A stretch of DNA of 47,153 nt from an uncultured Lachnospiraceae bacterium. Lineage in GTDB: Bacteria; Bacillota; Clostridia; Lachnospirales; Lachnospiraceae. The stretch is taken from positions 4,195-51,347 of the forward strand of contig CAJTQO010000025.1 in the NCBI GenBank assembly GCA_910578405.1, written 5' to 3'. Below, piece after piece: positions 17,000 to 25,224 of this stretch (position 1 is its first letter; the number at the start of each line of letters is the position of its first letter). The position numbers and the translations under genes are program-made. The notes below the pieces were generated by a model that worked only from the letters and a program-made list of their open reading frames with translations, was not told the DNA's origin and did no database searches.

Positions 17000-17719
17000 T
17001 TAAAGTTGTGAAAGGAAACGGAGCAGCCGTCTGGCAGAGGAATTGAGAACCAACTCCATGGGAAAATCCACTTCACGGATTAGTTCCAGGGCATAGGAGA
17101 AGCTGCCAATGTTTTGACAGCCGTGGCTGTCGCTGGACAACAAAATGGGGTAATGGCGTTTCCGGCATAATTCCAGAATGGTTCGGTCATTCTGCCTGGC
17201 GTTGCCGCGGTAGCCGTTTGGGGAGAGGGAACTGTTATTGATTTCCAATAAGACATGGAAGTCTATGGCGGCTTCCACCAGGCGGCGGTAATCCAGAGGA
17301 TATCTCACATCATCCGGGTGGGCTATGGCATGGACATGGGGGTTTGCCATGGCGCGGATGCATGCCTTGGTATTTTCTTCCATATTCCCCGGAGCTAAGC
17401 AGGGCAGGTGCATTGCCGCCAGACAGTAGTCCAGACGCGCCAGGATTTCATCCGGCAGATCAAGACGGCCGGAAGCGTCCAGGATATTGGCTTCCGCGCC
17501 ATAGAGCAGGCGTACGCCCATGCGCATGGAGGGAGCATAGGATAAGCTGCGGAAATAAGAAAGGGTGCAGGATTGCGGGAGAGCCGGGCCGTGTTCGCTG
17601 ATTCCCAACAGTTTCAGCCCTTTGCGGGCGGCGTCCTTTGCCATAGCGGTAACGGTATCCCGGGTATGGTGGCCGCTGGCAATGGTATGGGTATGGATAT
17701 CAAATTCAAACGGGGACAT
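17000..17719 (-). CDS. PHP-domain phosphoesterase (YcdX-like)
   Basis: A 239-residue cytoplasmic protein of the PHP superfamily. Metal-ligand motifs occur in the expected order: DIHTHTIASGHH (residues 7-18), GISEHGPAL (about 39-47), LYGAEANIL (about 73-81), AIAHPDDVRY (about 135-144) and LLSSDSHGCQNIG near the end. The compact 239-residue form matches the YcdX-type phosphatases rather than full-length histidinol phosphatase or polymerase PHP domains. The substrate is unknown. ATG 17719 is preceded by GGAGGTTTGTT. It diverges from the propanediol dehydratase operon. Confidence 0.88.
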   Translation of the reverse strand: MSPFEFDIHTHTIASGHHTRDTVTAMAKDAARKGLKLLGISEHGPALPQSCTLSYFRSLSYAPSMRMGVRLLYGAEANILDASGRLDLPDEILARLDYCLAAMHLPCLAPGNMEENTKACIRAMANPHVHAIAHPDDVRYPLDYRRLVEAAIDFHVLLEINNSSLSPNGYRGNARQNDRTILELCRKRHYPILLSSDSHGCQNIGSFSYALELIREVDFPMELVLNSSARRLLRFLSQL

Positions 17720-17782
17720 AACAAACCTCCTTGTGAATGTAACTTTACCAGAACGTGGATTCTAAGTGAAAACAAACAAGAG

Positions 17783-17833
17783 CAACATAACATAAGGCAA
17801 TAATACTACAAAAACAACATAAAAACAACATAA
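17783..17833 (+). promoter_or_regulatory. CAACATAA operator boxes upstream of the dehydratase operon
   Basis: Three identical CAACATAA boxes at 17783-17790, 17815-17822 and 17826-17833; the last two are 11 bases apart, one helical turn. The same box occurs in both orientations at the promoter of the second compartment operon (30756-30763 inverted, 30802-30809 direct). A shared regulator is likely, and the DeoR protein encoded at 39922 is the obvious candidate. Confidence 0.55.
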
Positions 17834-17848
17834 AATACGTTGGATTAA

Positions 17849-17877
17849 TTGACTTTTGGAAAAGGTTTGATTATAAT
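17849..17877 (+). promoter_or_regulatory. Sigma-A promoter of the dehydratase operon
   Basis: TTGACT (17849-17854), 17-base spacer, TATAAT (17872-17877). This is close to the perfect consensus and lies 15 bases downstream of the last CAACATAA box. It implies strong transcription kept in check by a repressor. The untranslated leader would be about 115 bases. Confidence 0.8.
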
Positions 17878-17999
17878 GGAACAAATGGAGCGAACAATAA
17901 GCTGGAAGGCGTAAGGGAATGGCATTTAGCTGAAGAAGCGCCGCAGATAGGCAGGTAAAAGGCAGAACAGGCAAAAGACAGAGCAGAGAAGGAGACAGT

Positions 18000-20534
18000 A
18001 TGGGATTGTATGAATATGAAGTTGTGGAAATAAAGAAAACGGACAGGATAGACAGGCTGGTCGCCAACCTGTTTGCCCGAATGCCAGAGATTGAATCCGC
18101 AAGGGCAAAGCTGGTAACGGAATCTTACAAAAGCACGGAGAATGAGCCGATGATAATCCGCAGGGCGAAAGCTTTTGCCCATATATTGGAAAATATTCCG
18201 ATTATAATCCGGGAGGAGGAACTGGTGGTGGGAAGCAGCTCCCTTGCGCCGCGGGGGTGCCAGACATACCCGGAATTCTCTTATGAATGGCTGGAGGCGG
18301 AATTTGACACGGTGGCGGTCAGGAGCGCCGACCCTTTTTACATATCCGAAGAGGCAAAGCGGGAAATCCGGGAGGCAAACCGTTATTGGAAGGGGAAGAC
18401 CACCAGCGAACTGGCTACTTCCTGTATGGAGCCTGAGACATTGACGGCTATAGAGCATAATATGTTTACGCCCGGGAATTATTTTTACAATGGCGTGGGG
18501 CATGTGACGGTGCAGTATGAAAAAGTCCTCGCCATTGGATTTTTAGGCATTCGTGACGAAGCGCAGGCGCGGCTGGAGGGCTGTGATATCGCAGACGGGG
18601 ATTATGTCAGGAAGTCCCGGTTCCTGCAGGCGGTTATCCTTAGCTGCAATGCGGCCATTACTTATGCGCAACGATACGCTGCGCTGGCAAAACAGATGGC
18701 TATGGAATGCAGCGACGCGGCAAGGAAAGCGGAGCTGATTAAAATCAGTGAAAACTGCAGCCGTGTTCCGGCGAAAGGGGCGGAAAGCTTTTACGAGGCG
18801 TGCCAGTCTTTTTGGTTTGTGCAGCAGCTTCTGCAGTTGGAGTCCAGCGGGCATTCCATTTCCCCGGGCCGCTTTGACCAGTATATGTACCCATATTATG
18901 AAAGGGACAGGAAAGCAGGGATTTTGAGCCGGGAATTTGCCCAGGAGCTGATGGACTGCATTTGGGTAAAACTCAATGATTTAAATAAATGCAGGGATGC
19001 GGCTTCGGCGGAGGGCTTTGCCGGGTACAGCCTGTTCCAGAACCTGATTGCCGGAGGGCAGAATGGGGATGGCATAGATGTGACCAATGACTTGTCCTTT
19101 ATGGCTATCCAGGCTTCCATGCATGTGCAGTTGCCCCAGCCTTCCTTTTCCGTGCGGGTATGGAACGGCTCTCCCCATGAATTTTTGATTAAGGCGGCGG
19201 AGCTGACCAGGACCGGGGTAGGGCTGCCTGCCTATTATAACGATGAAGTGATTATTCCCGCATTGGTGAACCGGGGACTGACATTGCGGGATGCCAGGGA
19301 ATATAATATTATCGGCTGTGTGGAGCCGCAAAAGGCAGGGAAAACGGAAGGCTGGCACGATGCGGCATTTTTCAATATGTGCCGTCCGTTGGAGTTAGTC
19401 TTTTCCCAGGGGATGGACCAGGGCGTGCAGGTAGGCGTAAAGACCAAACCGGTGGAAGACATGCGGGAATTCTCGGAGTTTTACGATGCGTACAAGGAAC
19501 AGATGAATTATATGATTGAATTGCTGGTCAATGCGGACAATGCCATTGATGTGGCGCACGCAAAGAGGTGTCCGTTACCTTTCCTTTCCTGCATGGTGGA
19601 CGATTGCATGGAACGGGGCTTGTCCGTGCAGGAGGGCGGGGCGGTGTATAACTTTACCGGGCCGCAGGGTTTTGGCATAGCCAATATGGCGGATTCTTTG
19701 TATGCGGTGAAAACCCTTGTTTTTGAGGAGCATAAGGTGACGCTCAAAGAGTATAAGGAAGCGTTGGCGGTAAACTACGGGCAGGGGCTGACCAGAGAGA
19801 TGGTGGGCGGTATGACGATGCAGATTGCCGCCAGCCTGAAAGAGAACGGGCAGGAAATCGGGGAAAAGGAGGTTGCTGCGATTATGAAGGCAGTCATCGA
19901 AGCCTCGCAAATGCCTGCCGTAAAAGAAAAGGGCGAAAGGCTGTTGAAGCTGATAGAAGAGGTGCCGAAATTCGGCAACGATATTCCCCAGGTGGATGCT
20001 TTTGCCAGGGATGTGGCTTATACCTATACCAGACCGCTGCAGGAATACAAAAACCCGCGCGGCGGCGTTTACCAGGCCGGCCTGTACCCGGTGTCCGCCA
20101 ATGTGCCGTTAGGGGCGCAGACCGGGGCGACGCCGGACGGCAGGCTGGCCGGGACCCCGGTGGCGGACGGTGTGTCTCCTTCGGCAGGAAAGGATGTGAA
20201 CGGGCCTACGGCAGCGGCCAATTCCGTGGCGCGGTTGGATCATTTTATTGCTTCCAACGGCACGCTGTTCAACCAGAAGTTTCATCCTTCCGCTTTAAGC
20301 GGAAGAGAAGGGCTGGAAAAGTTTGTGGCGCTGATACGGGCTTATTTTGACCAGAAAGGAAGCCATATGCAGTTCAATGTGGTCAGCCGGGAAACGCTGT
20401 TAGACGCGCAGAAAAACCCGGAGCAGTATAAACATCTGGTAGTGAGGGTGGCAGGCTACAGCGCACTGTTCACCACGTTGTCCCGGTCGCTGCAGGATGA
20501 TATCATCAACAGGACGGAACAGGGATTTTGTTAA
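18000..20534 (+). CDS. Glycyl radical 1,2-propanediol (diol) dehydratase, B12-independent
   Basis: An 844-residue glycyl radical enzyme. Near the C-terminus VVRVAGYSALF carries the radical glycine (Gly819). The thiyl cysteine is Cys440 in IIGCVEPQKAGKTEGWHDAAFF with Glu442 and Asp454, and His285-Ser286 lie in ESSGHSISPGRFDQYM and His168 in GVGHVTV. This residue set is that of glycerol/propanediol dehydratases, not of pyruvate formate-lyase. From memory of the Clostridium butyricum glycerol dehydratase, this protein is ~57 residues longer, mainly through an insert around 595-650. With the aldolase and shell genes nearby, 1,2-propanediol to propionaldehyde is the expected reaction, inside a microcompartment. 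No obvious N-terminal targeting helix is present. The start ATG 18000 follows AAGGAGACAGT. Confidence 0.92.
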   Translation: MGLYEYEVVEIKKTDRIDRLVANLFARMPEIESARAKLVTESYKSTENEPMIIRRAKAFAHILENIPIIIREEELVVGSSSLAPRGCQTYPEFSYEWLEAEFDTVAVRSADPFYISEEAKREIREANRYWKGKTTSELATSCMEPETLTAIEHNMFTPGNYFYNGVGHVTVQYEKVLAIGFLGIRDEAQARLEGCDIADGDYVRKSRFLQAVILSCNAAITYAQRYAALAKQMAMECSDAARKAELIKISENCSRVPAKGAESFYEACQSFWFVQQLLQLESSGHSISPGRFDQYMYPYYERDRKAGILSREFAQELMDCIWVKLNDLNKCRDAASAEGFAGYSLFQNLIAGGQNGDGIDVTNDLSFMAIQASMHVQLPQPSFSVRVWNGSPHEFLIKAAELTRTGVGLPAYYNDEVIIPALVNRGLTLRDAREYNIIGCVEPQKAGKTEGWHDAAFFNMCRPLELVFSQGMDQGVQVGVKTKPVEDMREFSEFYDAYKEQMNYMIELLVNADNAIDVAHAKRCPLPFLSCMVDDCMERGLSVQEGGAVYNFTGPQGFGIANMADSLYAVKTLVFEEHKVTLKEYKEALAVNYGQGLTREMVGGMTMQIAASLKENGQEIGEKEVAAIMKAVIEASQMPAVKEKGERLLKLIEEVPKFGNDIPQVDAFARDVAYTYTRPLQEYKNPRGGVYQAGLYPVSANVPLGAQTGATPDGRLAGTPVADGVSPSAGKDVNGPTAAANSVARLDHFIASNGTLFNQKFHPSALSGREGLEKFVALIRAYFDQKGSHMQFNVVSRETLLDAQKNPEQYKHLVVRVAGYSALFTTLSRSLQDDIINRTEQGFC

Positions 20535-20578
20535 GCATGGATGGAGCAGGGGAAGGAAACGGACAGAAAGGAAGGGGC

Positions 20579-21373
20579 ATGGAAGATTACAGACAGACGA
20601 AAGGGCGCATATTTGATATCCAGAAGTTTTCCGTCCATGACGGGGACGGCATACGGACGATTGTATTCTTAAAAGGGTGTGTTCTCAGATGCAGGTGGTG
20701 CTGTAACCCGGAGTCCCAGGAATATGGCATCCAGACGATGCGGGTGGACGGTAAGGAAAAAGTGATTGGCAGGGATGTGACCGTGGCGGAAGTTATGAAA
20801 GCTGTGGAGCAGGACAGGCCATATTATTACCGTTCCGGCGGCGGTCTGACGCTGTCGGGCGGGGAGAGCCTTTGCCAGCCGGAATTTGCCAGGGATTTGC
20901 TGCGTGCGGCTAAGGAGTGCGGAATCGGCGCTGCCATGGAAAGCATGGCATATGCGAAATACGAAGTGATAGAGGGCATCCTGCCTTATTTAGATCATTA
21001 TCTGCTGGATATCAAACATATGGATTCGGCAAAACATAAAGAATATACCGGGAAAGAAAATAGGCTGATATTAGAAAATGCGCAGAAGATAGCGCATTCC
21101 GGGCAGACACGGCTCAGCATACGGGTTCCGGTAATTCCTACATTTAATGACAGTGTGGAGGAAATCCGCGCCATTGCCCGGTTTGCCAAAGAACTGCCCC
21201 GCGTGGAAAAGCTGCATCTGCTTCCTTATCACAGGCTTGGACAGGATAAGTACGAAGGGCTTGGCCGGGAATATGGCATGAAGGAGATTATTCCTCCGAC
21301 AGAGGAGCGTATGTTTCAATTAAAAAAAGCGGCGGAAATGGAATCCGGTCTGGTATGCCAGATAGGCGGATAG
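20579..21373 (+). CDS. Glycyl radical enzyme activating enzyme (radical SAM)
   Basis: A 264-residue radical SAM protein that installs the glycyl radical on the adjacent dehydratase. The cluster motif CVLRCRWC gives the C-x3-C-x2-C of Cys34, Cys38 and Cys41, followed by the NPESQ typical of activases; the SAM-binding motif is LTLSGGESL. ATG 20579 is chosen because AAGGAAGGGG lies just upstream; ATG 20537 is a weaker option. Between the cluster and the SAM motif there are only ~50 residues and no extra cysteine cluster, so the ferredoxin-like 2x[4Fe-4S] insert of many such activases is missing. The gene follows the dehydratase closely and must be cotranscribed. Confidence 0.93.
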   Translation: MEDYRQTKGRIFDIQKFSVHDGDGIRTIVFLKGCVLRCRWCCNPESQEYGIQTMRVDGKEKVIGRDVTVAEVMKAVEQDRPYYYRSGGGLTLSGGESLCQPEFARDLLRAAKECGIGAAMESMAYAKYEVIEGILPYLDHYLLDIKHMDSAKHKEYTGKENRLILENAQKIAHSGQTRLSIRVPVIPTFNDSVEEIRAIARFAKELPRVEKLHLLPYHRLGQDKYEGLGREYGMKEIIPPTEERMFQLKKAAEMESGLVCQIGG

Positions 21374-21476
21374 GCTTGGGGGAATTGCCACAGCCTGGAA
21401 GTAGGTAAGGGGCCAGGCGGATGGCATTGGCGCTAGAAAAGGATTGCAGGGAGAAGAAAGCAGGGTAAGGAGCGGG

Positions 21477-21854
21477 ATGGAGATGCGCAACAATTTATCA
21501 ACGGAAGGAAAGACAAGGATAGTCCAGGAACTGGTGCCGGGGAAGCAGATTACCATTGCCCATCTGATTGCCAACCCGGATAAAGCATTGTATAAAAAAC
21601 TGGAGCTGGATTCAGACAGGGACGATTCCCGTTCGGCGATAGGGACGCTGACGGTCAGCCCGGCGCAGGCGGCAGTGATTGCGGCGGATATTGCCATAAA
21701 GGCAGCGGGGGTGGAGCTTCGGTTTGTAGATCAGTCCGATGGGACGCTGCTTGTAACGGGGACGGCGTCGGAAACAGAGGCGGCGTTAAAAGCCGTATTG
21801 GAATATATGGAAGAAAAGATGGGGTTCGCTGTCTGTCCTCTTACACGCACATAG
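21477..21854 (+). CDS. BMC shell protein, circularly permuted hexamer (EutS/PduU type)
   Basis: A 125-residue microcompartment shell protein. After a short N-terminal tail it reads RIVQELVPGKQITIAHLIANP, the beta-barrel entry typical of EutS/PduU. It continues AIGTLTVSPAQAAVIAADIAIKAAGVELRFVDQSDGTLLVTG, a permuted BMC domain. Such proteins form hexamers with a plugged central pore. The start ATG 21477 has AAGGAG four bases upstream; ATG 21483 is also possible. It is the last gene of the first compartment block; the next promoter (21941) starts the two-component genes. Confidence 0.9.
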   Translation: MEMRNNLSTEGKTRIVQELVPGKQITIAHLIANPDKALYKKLELDSDRDDSRSAIGTLTVSPAQAAVIAADIAIKAAGVELRFVDQSDGTLLVTGTASETEAALKAVLEYMEEKMGFAVCPLTRT

Positions 21855-21940
21855 CGTATAAGAAATGGCATATATTTATGCAGGGCGGTGAGGAAGGGAA
21901 AGGAAAGACTTGGAAAGGAGGCGGCCAACGGTAAAAAAAC

Positions 21941-21969
21941 TTGTTAATTTTTGATATTTCCCATATAAT
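21941..21969 (+). promoter_or_regulatory. Promoter of the two-component system genes
   Basis: TTGTTA (21941-21946), 17-base spacer, TATAAT (21964-21969). It lies about 100 bases upstream of the response regulator. No CAACATAA box is present, so this cassette is probably regulated separately from the compartment operons. Confidence 0.6.
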
Positions 21970-22069
21970 GAAAGAGAGACGGCCGGGTATCCATACGTTT
22001 GGAAGTTAGGAAAAGGAGCGCTAAAGGGGGTTGTAGTATCGTTAAAGGGTCTTGGAAAGGAGGGGGACT

Positions 22070-23209
22070 ATGTATCGGGTATTGTTTGCGGAAGATGAAC
22101 TTCTGGTACGGCTGGGGCTGCAAAATTCCATCCCTTGGGAAGAGTTTTCCATGGAGCTGGTGGCGTTGGCGGACAATGGGGCGACTGCTTTTAAATTGTT
22201 TAAGGAGTGCCATCCGGATGTGGTGATTACGGATATCCGGATGGACGGAATGGACGGATGTGAACTAATCCGCAGGATACGGGAGATAGATGGGGAATGC
22301 GCTATTGTGGTGATTTCCTGCCTGGATGATTTTGAGACTTTGCGTAAGATGATTTCCTATCAGATTATCGGATATATCCTGAAAGCGGGCATGCAGATGG
22401 AAGAGGTACATAGCGTCCTCCGGGAGGTGAAGGAGTATCTGGTGCGGATTGGACGCACCGGAAGGGAGCCGGAGAAAGCAAATGCGGAAGGAATGGGGAG
22501 TTCTAATGTTTACCGCCTGTTAAAGGATAGCGGCGCCCCTGTTTGGGATGAGGGGCAAAGAATGAGGGAAATGCTTATTTTTGAGCCGGACAGAGAAGAA
22601 GAGGATAAAGTCAGCGGTTTGGCTATGAAATTTATTTATGAACTGGTGCAAAGACAGGCGCCGGATGCGGAACCTGCGGAGTTAGAAGAAAAGAGTTTCT
22701 GTTTGTTTTGGCCGGAAGGGGCAGGGGAGGTGGAAGAGCAGGCAGGCCGTCTAATCCATTCCATCCATGGTTTCCTGGGCGTAAAGTTCCATAGGAAGAA
22801 AGGCAGCCGGAAAGGAACGGAAACCTTAAGGGAATGGTATTTCAGGCTGCAAAGGGAAGAGGATGCGGAAAAGCCGGAAGAAAAGCAATGGGACGCCACA
22901 ATACGCAAAGCGGTGCGGTATATGAGGGAGCATCACTGCAAAGTATTGCGGCTTGCGGACATTTCCGGCGTGGTAGGCATGTCGGACAGTTATTTTTCCT
23001 ATTTGTTCAAAAAAGAGACAGGCAGCAATTATGTGGAGTTTTTAAATAAAATCCGGCTGGAGGAAGTTTTGAAGGAACTGTGCGTCAGCGATGAAAAAAT
23101 TTCCTTTATTGCAGAGGCGCACGGATTCCATAACCAGGAATATTTCTGGAGGTATTTTAAAAAGAATATGGGGGTTTCGCCAGCGAAATGGAGGCAGGAG
23201 AACCGATGA
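22070..23209 (+). CDS. AraC-type response regulator (YesN-like)
   Basis: A 379-residue response regulator. The N-terminal receiver domain shows FAEDELLVRLGL, the phospho-acceptor Asp55 in VVITDIRMDGMDG, and the conserved Lys105 in YILKAG. A divergent linker of ~120 residues leads to a C-terminal AraC-type pair of helix-turn-helix motifs (LADISGVVGMSDSYFSYLFKKETG, and ISFIAEAHGFHNQEYFWRYFKKNMGVSP). ATG 22070 has AAGGAGGGGG upstream. The stop codon overlaps the kinase start (ATGA), so the two are translationally coupled. It most likely activates the adjacent sugar ABC transporter genes. Confidence 0.93.
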   Translation: MYRVLFAEDELLVRLGLQNSIPWEEFSMELVALADNGATAFKLFKECHPDVVITDIRMDGMDGCELIRRIREIDGECAIVVISCLDDFETLRKMISYQIIGYILKAGMQMEEVHSVLREVKEYLVRIGRTGREPEKANAEGMGSSNVYRLLKDSGAPVWDEGQRMREMLIFEPDREEEDKVSGLAMKFIYELVQRQAPDAEPAELEEKSFCLFWPEGAGEVEEQAGRLIHSIHGFLGVKFHRKKGSRKGTETLREWYFRLQREEDAEKPEEKQWDATIRKAVRYMREHHCKVLRLADISGVVGMSDSYFSYLFKKETGSNYVEFLNKIRLEEVLKELCVSDEKISFIAEAHGFHNQEYFWRYFKKNMGVSPAKWRQENR

Positions 23210-24930
23210 GGGCAAGGGTGTGGATGGGGTTGAAAAGGATGGATTGGAAATGGCGGGCGCTTCTTTCGATTTTAATAGGTGTGGTAGCCGTCATTACGCT
23301 GTTATTTGGAGTGACCTATTTTTACTTTGTCAGGAAACTGGAAACGGTAAATGAGAAAATTGTGCGTATGGCTTTTGTCCAGTCGGAAAAAGATTTAGGG
23401 GGGTTATTAAAAAAAGCGGAAGAGTATCTGAATGTATTTTATAACGACGAAATTATGTGGCAGTTTGCAGAAGGGGTGTTTCGAAACGAGATAGAAAGAA
23501 GCACAGTGTCTATGAAGATTGTAAGCTCTTTTGATGAAAGGCTTTTGCTGGATAACGGAGTGTATGGCTTTGCCATATTAAGCGGGGATGGGAGGATGGT
23601 GTCTTCTTCTTCCAGCAGCAGGAGCCGGACAGGGATACAGGCTGCATCGCAGGAGTCGTTGGAAGGGTTGTTGCGCAAGGCCAGGGACAGTTATCCTTAT
23701 GTGGTTTGGGCGGGCAGCAGGGATTTAACGGTTACAGAGGGGGATTCGCTGCATATTCTCTGTAACCGTCCGGTATTGTTAGGCATTAAAGCGATGGAGG
23801 ATATCAGGCAGTCTGAGGATGCCTCTTACCTGCTTGTGGCGCTGGATGAAAAAACAGTGAGGGAGCAGTATGAAATAGCCATTTATAACGGAAGCAGGGC
23901 TTTGCTGGCGGATCAAGCCAATGTGATATTGTCGGATACCGATGAGAGGAAGGGGGAGGCGGTTTACCGCCCGGATCCGGCGTGTCAGAATATTGAATAT
24001 GAGCTTTCTTATATGGGATGGAAGCTGGTCAACAGTATACCGCGCAAGGATTATTTGAAAGAAGCGAGGCGTATCCGGTCTTTTGGCATCGGCGTAGGGC
24101 TGTTGGCCTGCGGGATGGTAGTGTTAATTTCCCTTGTATGGAGCAAACGGTATATCCGCCCGATTCAAAGCTTGATGGAAGGGATGGAAGCGGTAGGGAA
24201 AGACCGGTTTGACCTGCCCAAGCCGACGAGGAAAGGATGGGCGGAGCTGGATCAGCTAAATCAGCAGTTCTATGGAATGGTGCAGAAGCTTAAGAATCAT
24301 ATGGAGCAGTTGAAGGTGGCGGAGCAGGAGAAGGCAAAAGAAGAACTGTTGGCGCTGCAATATCAGATTAATCCTCATTTCCTCTGCAATTCCTTAAATT
24401 CCATCCGATGGATGGCGACGATGACAAACAATACGGCTGTGGCAGATTCGCTGGTCATTTTAAGCCGGATTATTACTCCGATTTGCCGGGATCCCAGTTT
24501 CACTTGGAAACTGAAGGATGAACTGGATTTTCTGGAAAATTATGTGCATATGATGAATATCCGTTATGTGGATATGGCGGAGTATGTGGTGGAATGCCCG
24601 GAGGAATTGTATGGGGAGGAATTTCCCAGGTTTATTTTGCAGCCGTTAGTGGAAAATTGTTTTAAACATGGGGGTGGGCGGCGCAATTTTATCTGGCTGT
24701 CTGTATCTAAAAAGGATACGATTTATGTAGAACTGCGCAACAGCGGCGTATATATGACGCAGGAGAAACTGGAGGAGTTAAACCATATGCTGCGGAATGG
24801 GGTAGACGGTTCCGAACATATGGGGTTGCTAAATATTAGGAAGCGGCTGCGGCTGCTTTATGGGGAAGAGGGGAAGATGTGGATGGAGTCAGGGGAAGAT
24901 GGTTCTTTTACCGTATATATTTGTTTTTAA
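23206..24930 (+). CDS. Sensor histidine kinase (YesM-like)
   Basis: A 574-residue membrane sensor kinase. There is one transmembrane helix at about 19-42, an extracytoplasmic sensor region of ~250 residues, a second helix at about 285-308, then a HAMP-like linker (RYIRPIQSLMEGMEAVGKDRF). The His-kinase box LQYQINPHFLCNSLNSIRWMA has its phospho-acceptor His near residue 391, and the ATPase N-box is LQPLVENCFKHGG. This His_kinase plus HATPase_c layout is the LytS/YesM class that pairs with AraC-type regulators. The ATG overlaps the regulator stop by the sequence ATGA. It probably senses extracellular fucosylated sugar, directly or via the binding protein. Confidence 0.92.
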   Translation: MRARVWMGLKRMDWKWRALLSILIGVVAVITLLFGVTYFYFVRKLETVNEKIVRMAFVQSEKDLGGLLKKAEEYLNVFYNDEIMWQFAEGVFRNEIERSTVSMKIVSSFDERLLLDNGVYGFAILSGDGRMVSSSSSSRSRTGIQAASQESLEGLLRKARDSYPYVVWAGSRDLTVTEGDSLHILCNRPVLLGIKAMEDIRQSEDASYLLVALDEKTVREQYEIAIYNGSRALLADQANVILSDTDERKGEAVYRPDPACQNIEYELSYMGWKLVNSIPRKDYLKEARRIRSFGIGVGLLACGMVVLISLVWSKRYIRPIQSLMEGMEAVGKDRFDLPKPTRKGWAELDQLNQQFYGMVQKLKNHMEQLKVAEQEKAKEELLALQYQINPHFLCNSLNSIRWMATMTNNTAVADSLVILSRIITPICRDPSFTWKLKDELDFLENYVHMMNIRYVDMAEYVVECPEELYGEEFPRFILQPLVENCFKHGGGRRNFIWLSVSKKDTIYVELRNSGVYMTQEKLEELNHMLRNGVDGSEHMGLLNIRKRLRLLYGEEGKMWMESGEDGSFTVYICF

Positions 24931-25039
24931 GGAATGAAGCCTTCTTTCGCAGAAAAGATTTTGGGTAGGGAAGGGAATTGGTGAAAAGTTCTGGAATTCC
25001 AGCCTTTTTTTGCATTTTCTTTAGGCAAAAAGACGGAAA

Positions 25040-25125
25040 AACATGAAAAAAGTCAATAAAAAATATATAAGAATAACAAATAACATGAAAAAGTATAACG
25101 AGATATAAGAAAAATCCATTACAAT
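25040..25125 (+). promoter_or_regulatory. Direct repeats and -10 box upstream of the ABC transporter operon
   Basis: AACATGAAAAA occurs at 25040-25050 and again at 25082-25092, 42 bases apart (four helical turns). A -10-like TACAAT lies at 25120-25125; the position where its -35 should be (about 25097-25102) is non-consensus. A poor -35 just next to a repeated box is the usual design for an AraC-type activator, here presumably the response regulator at 22070. Confidence 0.45.
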
Positions 25126-25224
25126 GAAACTGTAGATTGGATAAAATAAAATAGGAAGAAAGAATAAGGATTAGGAATTGCTTATGCCCGTCAGGATTGG
25201 CGGGATAGCGGAAATGGAGGGTTT

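Noticed and set aside
18000..20534. Choline TMA-lyase or pyruvate formate-lyase identity of the glycyl radical enzyme
   Set aside because: The residues around Cys440 (GCVEPQKAGKTEGWHD), the His-Ser pair and the neighbouring aldolase and FucU genes point to a diol dehydratase; no choline-specific neighbours are present.
24991..25011. Palindrome CTGGAATTCCAG followed by seven T as a terminator of the kinase gene
   Set aside because: The stem has no loop unless reduced to four base pairs, too weak for an intrinsic terminator; it may be chance.
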